Assembly (NCBI GenBank): GCA_905178155.1
Contig: CAJINV010000008.1
Coordinates: forward strand, 4,266,793 to 4,330,792
DNA from: Amoebophrya sp. A120
Taxonomy: Eukaryota; Sar; Dinophyceae; Syndiniales; Amoebophryaceae
Reading direction: 5' to 3'
Length of the DNA stretch: 64,000 nt
Made by a program: the position numbers and the translations under genes. This document shows, piece by piece, positions 22,657 to 34,600 of the stretch (the first letter of the stretch is position 1; each line of letters starts with the position of its first letter). Below the pieces are notes generated by a model. That model ran no database searches. It worked only from the letters and a program-made list of their open reading frames with translations, and was not told the origin of the DNA.

Positions 22657-25600
22657 ATGATCCGACACAGAAGTGGGAGTGCGGTTCTACAACTTCTCGC
22701 CATCCTCGTGAAAAGCAAGACGCGGACCGTTCTGGCCTTTGAGTCTGCCCCCGCGGCGACCAACACAACATCGACATCAAAAAAGCGTAAAAATCTCGCA
22801 CTTGCAGGCCGAGGTCGTCGTGGGGACGGCGGGACTTCTAGTTCTACTACTTCTTCGGCGGGACAAGTCCTGGGGAGCAACTCGGGAGTTGTCCTGGAGA
22901 GCAACAAGAAGTCCTCGTCGATCGGTGGAAAAGATGTCGACTGGAACAAGGAATCAAGCAGACAGCAGGTGGTAAAGATGTCGCTGAGAGCGGCTAGTAT
23001 ACTAGCCGGTGCCGGGCAGCGCGCCGCCGTTCGAGGTCGAAGGCGATCGAGGTCGACGACGAGGACACCTTGTCAGCACGCCGGTCGTTTTGGCACCTAC
23101 TCCTCGTGCCGACGTCACCAGTCGCCACGTCGTGCAACTACCTCGCCAGCTGGGTGGTTGACGGGGGGCCAGCGCAGGGCTCCACCGTCCCTCCTTGTTT
23201 CTGCCGCAGAGGTGCTGGTCGTCGCGCAGGAAGACGACAGCCGCAACGGCGCGCAGGGAGGTGGAGGACAGAGCGCTGCAGATGTTAAATTTGTAGCAAA
23301 CGTGATGAAAGAAGGACGCACCTACGGAGGAGCCGCGCGTCCTGGCCCTGGCGACGCGGCAGCTGTGGAGGAAGACGCAGAGGCCTTCACTAAGTTGAAC
23401 GCGCCGGCACGGCGGAAGAGAGCGCTGCAACGAAGGAAAATAAACAGTAGGAGGAGTAGTCCACCTCGTGCCAGCTTCCTGGAAAAGGAGACTTTCGACG
23501 GCTTTGACGGTTTTGACGCGACCGATTTCATGAATAATCTACCAGGTCCAGCAGATAACGACATCGACTGGCACGACGTTGAAGGCTGGGGCGTCGATCG
23601 ATCCCCAAACAACGCAATCGACCAAACGGAATGGGTAAAACATGGCGGAGACCCGAATGTGTTCCCGCTGCTGGCGGGGATTGACGGCTATTTGACAGTG
23701 GATGACTTCAAGCCGGGCGGAACCATCGACCAATATGACTGGGCGGGAGACGACGAAAAGTTTGGGAAAGGGGAGTTTGAATCGGTGGTCTGGGAGGCAA
23801 ACGTTGCAGCCCAGGGTGGACCGGTGGAGGACACGAACAAAGCCTCTCACGAGATCAGCTTTGGCGACCTCGACAGCGACATCACGGGAATCGATAAACA
23901 TCCACACGACCATAAGATTACTGAACACGAGTGGAAAGGCAGCCGGGCCCATTTCCTCGCACTGGCGCAAATGACCGGAGTACCCAAGGAAAAAAGTGTT
24001 ACAGTTACACATTTGTTCTTGGGTAAAAATCAGCAATACAAACTCGCTCTGCATGACACCAGCCCCAGAAACTTACAATGCAGTGATCATAGATGAGGGA
24101 AATAAACACGTATGAAACTAAAGACCTAAGCATATTCGGCATGACAGACCTTGTCTCTCTTGCTTTGTCTACAACACAATGTGTAACTGTATCACTTTTT
24201 TCTTCCCATACTGAGACCCGAACGAGATCACCCGCAAGGATATCCAGAGTGCTTCTGTGGACGGGGTCGAGGGTATCCTGAGTAAAAACGTCCCCACCCC
24301 AGAGTTGTCATGCAAATCTGTATGCTCAGAACATCTGTCATGCAGCGGGTCCGCATGGCCGGCATTTTCTGATCGTGTTTGGTAATTTGTCAACATGCGC
24401 GGCTCACGATAACAGAGTGGATCTGTGATTCGTCCGGGCTAGTAGTACCTAGGCAGGACTATTCTACGTTTCCAAACTTGTCATGCGCCAGCGTCACAAC
24501 TTGTGGATTTGTCTAGCAGATTTCCCATGTTGACTACTTATGGGGCGGCGACGTTTTTACTCAGGATAGTGGGCGTGACCGCGGACGAAATGTTCTGGGC
24601 CAGGATCCGCACCTATCACACAGAAAAAAGCAGGCAGACCATATTTGTAAATGCAATAATAAACGCGCAAAAATAATATCTAAACTGCGTAACCTAAAGA
24701 GCATGCTATGGGCTCGCCCATGACAAGTTTTTCTGTTAGTTATTTTTTGCATTACAGATGAAATGTCCTTCCTGCTTTTTTCTGTACGATAGCACCGACG
24801 GCGGCACGCACGGTACGGGTGTGTTCACGGACAAATTGTCGCTGAATGAGGTCAAGGACTTCCTTGGCGTCGCACACAACAAACCCATCGAACTGGAGGA
24901 TTGGACCAAAATGGGCGGGAGCGAACATTCGTTTAGTATGATCGCCAGCGCGAGCCATACGACCGACCAACACAAGATTAGTTTGGACGACTGGCAAGTT
25001 GCCTTCGGTACCGAAAACAACAACATCCACGGAGACGATCAAGTGTTTACCCGGGCCAACATGAAGGAACTGTTCAACATGGACAAGCGAGACGGGTGGT
25101 TCACGTACGCTTCGCAGAAGGAAAATGGGCCGAACGGCGACGGTGCCATGTATCAAAAGGAAAAGTCCCCCCGCCCCATATCGAAATGGAACTCTGTGAT
25201 GCGAGATCTGTGTACACAAATCGGCTTTGTCTTGCAGTGAAAGACCGCAACCAGATACAGAGCCAGAGTAGGGGCGCTTTGGTGCAGGCGCCTACTAGCA
25301 AGGTAGGCGTATCCTCCGCAGGCCATACAGCATTACGAATTGCCTGCAGAATGCGGCGGAGTTTTTGGCTTTGCCTTCTTGCGCCACAGAGACGACCTGT
25401 GGTCTCAAATCAGCATCGCAAATTTTCAGAAGTGTCCCTTTTTGGTATGGGGAGGGGGGATTTTTCCTCGCAATACCATGAACGTCTTCTCCTTTTCCGA
25501 CATGAAGCATTGGGATCAGAACAATCGCGACGCCGACACCATCACCATGGAGGAAGCCAGGGACGGCAAACACCCTATGCCCCTCATATTGAGAGGAAAA

Positions 25601-28600
25601 ATCCCCCCTCCCCATATTGAAAAGGTATGTTTCCAAAAATTTGTGTTGCGGATTTGAGGTCACAAATCGCATCTGTCTTGCAAGAAGACAAGGGCAGAAG
25701 CTTCCGCCCCATTATGGAAGCGATTTGCCATGCTGTCTGGCCTAAAGGGGGGCCGTTTGCCATGCTGAACGACTAGACCCATACGCCCCTACCTAACCTG
25801 GGGATCTGGCCGCAGTGCCTCTGTGCAATACAAAGCTGATTTGTGGCCACAAATCAGCATCACAAATTTCCGTTTTGATATGGGGAGGGGGGATTTTTCA
25901 TTTTGATACCTCAACGCCTTCCACCAATTTGACCACGACGACAACGGTATCCTGAGTAAAAACGTACCCACACCAGAGTTGTCATGCAGATTTGCCATGA
26001 CAGGAACACTTGTGATGCACAACCCCATGGCAGGCATTTTCAATCGTGTTTGGGAACTTGTAATGCTGTAAACAGGATCAGCAGATCGATTTCTGATGCA
26101 GCTTTCCTTGCTAACTTGCACTACCTTACGGACTGAAGCTTGTCATGCGTGACTCCCAAAGCTCCTAGGTTTGTGCTGCAAAGTCCCCATCTTGACTCTG
26201 GTGTGGGTACGTTTTTAATCAGGATAAACGGCATATTGACCCAGCAGGACTTTGATAACGTACAAAAGGACCTAAACCAGGTATACCCCAATGAAGCCGG
26301 CCTGAACACACAAACAGGCTCCGACGGGCACGCTAAGAAGATGATAAAAAGCTGTGCCCCCAGTTATGATGTATTCCAGAACTTGGAACGAAGAACAAGA
26401 AGTCCTCAATTTGTATTTCGAAGGGAAAAATTGTTTGGTAACACGTTAAGGATGCCAGCAACACAGATTAGTACTAGATTATGGTAGGATTTTGGGAAAA
26501 TAATGAGATAAATATCGTGAATTTGATGTGTTGCAGACAGCCCCGGTACTTACTATGAGGGAGGAAAATTGTGATGTGAGGGATGAGTAGAGTAATGTTT
26601 TTCGCGCAATTAGAAGAAGCAACGAGCTGCAGCAGTCCTCGTGTCCGTCTGAGTCCCTCGCTCATGAAAACAAACAGAAAGCTCTCATGTGAATTAAACC
26701 TTGGGCAGCATGAAGGACACTTCGGACTTCTGGGGGCGGGGCAGTTTTCATTTTGATACACGCCGTCTTCAACGTAAAAGAACGATATCTGTTGGACGAG
26801 CTATTGTACAGAAAAATTCTCCCATAGTACCAGAAAAAAAGCATGAAAATTCGTTACTGTTTTTCTTTCACAAGAAGCTCTGTGATGCTGATCCGCAAGA
26901 AAGGCGATTTTTATCTGTCATCCCAAATATCGAGAATGTAACGGGGACTTTTTATCATGACAAGTTCGTTTTCTTTCTGGTATGGGTCGTGTGCTTTTCT
27001 GTAGGATACGAGCTGGCTTACAAGCAGTGGTGATCAGAGGGACTGCTCTGCTTTCGAGTCCTAGCAGGATGCACCTTTCCGAGCTCGGGGTAGGCCCTCC
27101 AGCTCGTGGCCCTGGGGTGCCCGTTTTGGCTTTTGCTTGTCTTGGGTGCTTTTGGCTTGCTCCAGCAGTCTTTCTCGGGTGATGGTAGAACTCGCTCGAC
27201 TATGTTGCCCAAGCTTTTTTCGCGAGTGGGCGTTGTATTTCGTGCCCAGAAGGGGCAGCTCTCTACGTCGGCGTGCCGCCATGTGCTCAGGCTCCCTACC
27301 TTGCGGGGCTGTTTTTCCAGGTTTGCTCTTCTCATCTAGCAGGTCGCGCAGACAGAAGGTCGCCGCAGACGTCCATCGGGGATCTGTGTCCTCCAGAGTA
27401 CAAGTATACGGGTTGGGTTCCCTGTTGGGCAGGCAGTGGCAGTTCTGAGATAACCAGAGGCGTCAGCCCGTTTTGCACTCGCTCGTAGTCGCAGTTCGCT
27501 CCGGGGTTATGAGGATAGTTCGCTACTTTTAGGTCCTGGGAGATTCCCGCGTTGCTTGGGGGAGTTGTGCGCTTCTGTAGTGTCTGGGGTCGCTTCCAGC
27601 CATTGGATGGCTCTGGTACATAAATTTCCCATTCGTTAATGGTTGCTTGAGGTGGCTTAGTCTCAGAGCTTGGACCACGCGCCCGTGGAGGTGGTTGCTG
27701 CGCATGCATATTTACATACAGGCATCGGGGATCTAGCTGCTCTAGGACTTACTCCCAGATTGGTGCTGGGATTAAACCGGGCGGCTTTTGTTCACGAGGT
27801 TGCCGGGGTGGCGCGGCTCGCCGCTAGTATTGGAAGTGGCTTGCCCGGCAGGCGCCCTCTGCTGCTACTTGGGCACGTGTGGCGCCGATGCTTTTGTCGA
27901 TGCGGCTCTGACTCGGGGGGTCGGTGAGTAGGATACTTCTCCCCGAGAGGGAGCTGGGGGATGGCGGGTCTACTGTCACAACTCTTTTTTCTGGCATTTG
28001 ATGATCTGGGGAACCTCAACGTTGCCGCCTACTCTCTGTCTACCTTCCCTTTCGCGTGATCGTTTCCGCAAGTTGCCTTACGGATTTGCTGCGCCACCGG
28101 TCGCAGAGCCTTTCGTTCCGCAGGGGATTTCTGCTTATCTGCAGATGTTCTTGGCCTTGGGGTAGGACGCTTCTGCCAGCATCGCTTCATCGTGCACTAA
28201 TGTTTCCCCTGATCCGATATATCAGCATGAGTCGCCCGGGGTTGGCGGCGCTTCGTTTCGGTATTAGTTGCCCGGCTGTCGGGTGTGGTGATAGAATAGT
28301 ATGTGCCAGGCTTGCTGGCTGCTTGTGATAGCGTGTCTGCGCTTTTGCTGGGGTACTCTTCCTGCGTGGGCCACCTTATCTGTGTCTTCCCTTTATAGGC
28401 GAGTGGGGCTGTGCCTGTGCGAGTGGGCCGTCCCCTGCATGTGCTTGCGAAGGCTAATGCGCTATGCTTGCGCCGAGAGACAAGGGGCAGAGAAAAACTT
28501 TCGCTACTTTGGTCGCAACCACTTTCACAACGCTACAAAGACGCAACACCTGTTGCCCGCGCGCGGGCACTGTGTGAAGTTGCGGCCGCCCTAGGTGGCC

Positions 28601-31600
28601 GCCTACGTTAAGGCGTGGCGCCGCGCCCCCCCCGGGGGACGCAGAGCGGCGCATGCACTTTGAACAGCCGCCCTGGTCTGCCCTGGAGTCAAAAAAGAAA
28701 AACTTGCAGAGGTAGGCGACCTTAACTTTTAGGCCCTAGCTTTGTTTATTCTTACTCTAAGACACAGGCACTGCGCGCAGGCGGGCGAGCTTCACTGTGC
28801 GGGCGGTTCTGGTAGAGGGTCCGGGAGAGGGTCCCGGAGAGGGTCCGAGAGAGGGTCCCGGAGAGGGTCCAGGAGAGGTTCGGAGAGGGTCGCGGAGAGG
28901 GTCCAAGAGGTCCCGAGAGGGTCCGCCGAGAGGTAGAAAAGAGGTTCCCGGAGAGGGTCGACATAGAGGGTCGCTTAGAGGGTCGCCCTATACTGTGGAA
29001 CCTCTCTGACCCTCTCGACCCTCTCCCCCTACCCTCTACTTGACCTCTACTCAACCTCTACGCACCCTCTTCGGGCGTATAGCGCCGCTATACGGTCCCC
29101 TATACTGCGCACCCTCTCCCGACCCTCTCCGTACCCTCTCACTTTACCTCTCCCCGACCCTCTTGTTTTGGTCGACCCTCTACTTTACCTCTCCGACCCT
29201 CTGTCTAACCTCTACGAAACCTCTCCCCAACCTCTATCGGACCCTCTCCGGCCCCAAAGTTTGCCTTATATAAATATATTAATGGGTCGTGTGCTTTTCT
29301 GTAGGATACGAGCTGGCTTACAAGCAGTCCACCGGTGCCTGTGGGGGTCCATGCAGGCTACATGGAGGTGTTGGTGAGGGTTGCTGGGGAATCGTGGGGG
29401 CCAATGCGCCCTGGTTCGGGTTCCATTGTTGTGCCGGGGGGGGCTGCTGTGGTTGAAAAGTGTTCTGCTGCATCAGCGGGCACTGCGTGAAGGCCTGTTG
29501 TCCCGGCGCCCCGCACTGCTGCTGCGTCTGTTGCATTGGCAGTGGTGGTTGCGGGGCCTGCTGCATCTGTGTGTTCTGGAGCCCGAACTGACTAGCGCTT
29601 GGCATGCCGCACTGCTGATGTAGCTGCACTGTCTGTCCCCACTGCTGTTGTCCAGGTCCAGTTGCTGTCCCGAGCGGAAGCTGACCCTGCGGCGCGAAGC
29701 CCATCTGATGCGGGGGTCCTCCCATCGGGTTTGTCGTGTGCTGCTGCTGTTGTTGATTCTGGGCAAAGGGTGGCAATGCGGGCGGGGGACTATACTGTGG
29801 GCCAGTTGTTGGCAGCTGCGCCTGCTGCTGCTGCGGCTGCAACTGCTGACCTGGTGGTCCCTTCCCTTGTCCTGGCGGCCCGCTTGGCCACTGCTGGAAG
29901 TGCGGTTTTCCACCGCCTTTTACGTACATTTCCGATTTCGCCGTAGCTGCTATCGGACCACAATTACGTCTGGATGTGGTCCATAGTCCCGTCCGGGTGT
30001 GGGTGATCGAGATCGATCACCTCGCAACGCTTTGATGTAAGGACCGGGGACCAACGAGACCATTCTTTGCTTCTTGTTCTTCAAAAAATACTTACACTCT
30101 TTCTCTCTTCAAAAAAAGCCCAAAACCATGGGCCCCACACGATGTGGGGACGGCAATTTTCAGCCATCATATAATTAAAACATCATTAGATCCAAACAGT
30201 GATAAAAAATGCATCAAGCAAAATGAAAACTTTGGGTCGTGTGCGTCAAGCAAAATGGGTCGTGTGCTTTTCTGTAGGATACGAGCTGGCTTACAAGCAG
30301 TCGCATTCGACCGTTTTACTCGATGCTCAGGAGATGACAGATCCGAAAGTGGCCATCAACAATCTATGGAAACCCACTGAAGCAAATGGTATTATCTTCA
30401 TGCACTAGAAAATTTATCTTTCCTTCCTTACCCTGGCGATTCAGCACGACTGGACGACCTTGGTTGTATCTACTAGTGCAGATGATTTTTTACGTTCGCT
30501 GTACTTGGTGTCTTTATTTAAGTATTTATTAAGCTTATTTTAATTTATTAAAATTAGAAGGAGTTTTTTCGTTTCCTAATTCGGTGATGGCTGCTCGGTT
30601 TTCCGGGCGAAAGCGCTGCAGGAGTTCTGTCGAATGAAAATCGACGGAAGTTCGATTCTATTAAAAGAATTCGTCCTACTGCTTGCGAAACGTTTTCATT
30701 GGCACGCTGGGATCAACAAAAAACAAAAACCACAGGAATTGAGGCGACGACGAACAAGCTGCTCGGCGACGACAACGTGTTACGCATTGCAAATATGTCT
30801 GGGTCTGGAAGAATGCGTACTTGTGATGCGCATTTCACAACACACAAAAATCTCTCATACCTAGGCAGGAAAAGTTGCCCAGAGTGTGCGATCTGTCATG
30901 CGGATTAGGCATTGCGGACGCTCCTTCTCAAAACCTGTGATGCAGCTAGGGCTCTCATTCCGGACCTTCTGTGTCATGCGAAAACAGCATGACAAAAATC
31001 TGCGTTCTCCTTCCTGACCCAGACAGAATTGCATTTGATACTTGCTAAAGTACGACGATCTAGCGAAATTCAAAACGGCCAGTGACGGCTATCCTGCAAA
31101 AAAAAACGTCCCAGCCTAAAGTCAAGTAGATGGGAATTTGACTGCACAAACGCCCATGAGATTTTCTGTGTTGTGCATGACAGCTTTGGCGGCGTAGTGT
31201 AGTTGTAAAAATCGAGTTTAGTTGCAAATGTAATCGCGTCACATCAAATTGATCGCCTCATGATCCTGGTACAGGTTCTTGTTCTTCTAGCTTTGCATAC
31301 ATAAATTTCCACGCACCAGTGGACAATCAATGCTACCACGAAACAAATGGATGCGCATGAAAATAAAGAACATTTTAGGCTTAGGCACGCAGATTCGCAT
31401 GAGAAGCGTGAGGTGGGGACGTGGTTGCACAGGAGGACGCCGAAATCACTTACCAGGAGTGGGAGGCGGGAGGCGGGATTTTCGCGCCCAAAGGGGGTGC
31501 GTATCGTAAGGAAAAATCCCCCCTCCCCATATTGAAAAGGTATGTTTCCGAAAATTTGCGTTGCTGATTTGAGGTCACAAATCGCATCTGCCTTGCAAGG

Positions 31601-34600
31601 AAGAAGACAAGGGCAGCAGCTTCCCCCCTATTATGGAAGCGGTTTCTCATGCTGTGAAGCCTAAAGAGGACCCGTTTGCCATGCTGAACAACTAGACCCA
31701 TACGCCCCTACCTCGCCTGGGGATCTGGCCGCAATGCCTTCCTGCAATACAGAGTTGATTTGTGTACACAAGTCCAGCATCAGAAACTCCGTTTTGATAT
31801 GGGGAGGGGGGGTTTTTCCTTTCGATAGTGCGGAAAAGAACGGCCCCCCAGAACTCGACGAGGATGTGTTCGAGATGTTAGCTGGAAAGGACGGTATCAA
31901 AATGAAAAATCCCCCCTCCCTATATCAAAACGGAAATTTGTGATGCTGATTTGTGGCCACAAATCAGCTTTGTGATGCTAGAAGGCAAGAGATGCGGACA
32001 GTAGTGCTGTCGAGCGTGGGAAAGCCTTGCAGCTCCAGGATGACAGGAGGCAACTGGAAGTGGGAAACAGCATGACAGATTACCTGCAATATAGGCCGCA
32101 GCTTCGTCTCTTGGCCTTCTAGCAATACAAGTTGATTTGTGTACTCAAATACAGCATCACAAATTCGCGCATCTTCCGTTTCCGATATGGGGTGGGGGCT
32201 TTTTTCACTTTGATAGACGGCGTGCTGAAACGAGAGGACTTCGAATCTGGCGGAGCCGCATACAACCTGGGAGATCCGAAAAACCACCACCAGATTACCA
32301 GGGAAGTGTACGACCAAATCCGTTGGGAAGCAGAGGCCATGGACCTATCCTGTGTAAAACCGTACTTGTTATGTTATCCATCTTTTCCGACAGAACTTGT
32401 CATGCATACTTGCTGCATGCCCAGAACGTCACTCATGCGGCTTCGCTGTAGGGGTGGCAACATGTTCTCGCCGTGATTAGAAAAAATCCGTCGCACACTA
32501 AAAATCAGGATAAGCAAGAACAGGGTCGTCCTCTGTGGTGCAACGGGCCTAGCTACGCGCGAATGCATGCACATGACCACCAAGCTCGTGAGTCTCAAAG
32601 ATTATCGACCTTTCTTGCAGAGCGAGAGTGCCCACCTTGCCTGTGGGATTGTGTGGGTTGTGCTATCGGTTTTTTTGCTAAGGATAGGACCACGATGGCG
32701 ATTCAGACGTGTTGTCTGTGAACGATCTGTTTTATCAAGTGCAAACATGTTTATTTTTGGGCCTGGAAAAAATTATTTCTCTACGCAATTTATTTCGGAT
32801 GATCGGGTGCACGCAGGAGGCCTACAAGCTTTTACATAGAGCATTGTACTAGCAAGGTCTGCAATGAGGACCTCTCGATGCCTAAGTAGCCCGCGTGAGA
32901 AAAAGTGGCCTTCTTCGAATGATAAGAAGCGCACATCTGTTTCTACTCTGGACCAGCGTCACACGCTTTGCATCTCTCCAAACGAACCACACATATTTGC
33001 AACGGTGCATATTTTTCCGACACAAGACCAATCTGACGGGCAGGCCGGCGCGTATCAACTGCAAATTTGCTGGGTCTGGGAGGTTGCGAGGCTTGTCATG
33101 CTAGTCTCGCATGACTCTGAACTCTGTATTGCGTGGCCGCGAGGAGCTCCTCTTGCCTGTCATGCAAAAATGGAGTTTCTCATGCGGAATACGCAAGCCA
33201 GAACCACGGAAAAAATTGTCATGCTTGGAAGCGCATTGCAGTGTGCTATAGTAATGCCTTCCTTGCATCACAAGTTTCCAGACCCAGACATATTTGCAAT
33301 CCATAGCGCTCGCACCCAGACGATGTCCATCAACGAGTGGCACGGGCGTATTGCGAGGAAAAATTCCCCCTCTCCATACTAAAAAGAGATACTCCTGAAA
33401 ATTTGCGATGCTGATTTGTAGCCAAAAATAGTCTCTGTATTGCACGAAGGCAACGCCAGAGACTCCGCTGCGCTGTGCACGCAGTTTGTAATGCTGTACC
33501 GCCTACAGAAGATATGCCTGTCTTGCTAGGCGCCTACACCAAAACGCCCCTACTCAGGCTGTGCACCTGTCTGCAGTCCTCTACTGCAAGACAGATTTGT
33601 GTACACAAATCCCGCGTCACAGATTTCCATTAATTTTGATATGGGGAGGGGAGATCTTTCATTTTGATAGGCCGCCCGTCCGACTTCTACGCGCTAGCGG
33701 GCAGCACAGAGCTATCCTGTGTAGAAACGTCTCCAACTACCCAGAGCCAAGGTCGTGCTGGTAAATTTTCTACACAAATCAGCAAGGTTATTACGCGATG
33801 CAATCTGTTGTCACGCAACGGGCGTGGGAACCCTAGAATGAGAAGAACATTTCCATTTTCACCAAACGATGATGAAAAAAGATTTGCTACAAACACGAAG
33901 AAACATGCTGCTCCTACCATAACAAACTCCAATGTAAGATTAGAAAACGCCCCTCACGCGGCAGCGGATGACACACATTTTAGGAATACCAAATTGCATG
34001 ACCCATTTTGGGTGGGGACGTTTTTACACAGAATAGGAGCCGGCTGACCAACTCGAGCGGGACGACTTCAAGAAGGCGAACATCGACGGTATACCAGGCG
34101 TATCCACTGCAAATATTTCTGGGTCTGAATATTTTGCGTTGCTGCGATTGGCTTGGCGGCGTGGCGACTCGTACGGCATGACAGCATGAGAAGTTTATTA
34201 CCGCCCGTGGCAGCCGCGCATCATTGATGTAGATTCATTATCTATCATTTTCATTCTTCTTCGCGCATCACAGATCTTGTCCTACCTCGCATCTTGTGTC
34301 GCAAATCCAGACCCAAAAATATTTGCAATTCATAAGGAGTGACCCGGGACGAGATCTTCATAAAGAGCCTGTACTATTGACGATTTGTTTTGAAGAATGA
34401 TGAATTTTTGCTTTAATAAACTTCTTGTCGCGACACCCACATCGATCACGCAACACAGTGGTGTTTGTGTTGCCAGACATGCAAGAAATGGGAGTTTCTT
34501 CCATGTTTTCCCTCGGAAAACGCGCATTGCAGCTGTACTGAGTTCTTGATACAACTTTCATCTCGATTTTCTTCCTTCGCTAGAGCATTTTTGTCTTCGA

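Noticed and set aside
26982-30301. The 47-bp repeat as a spliced-leader relic
   Set aside because: It does not resemble the dinoflagellate spliced leader and two thirds of it is explained as an introner end plus host exon codons.
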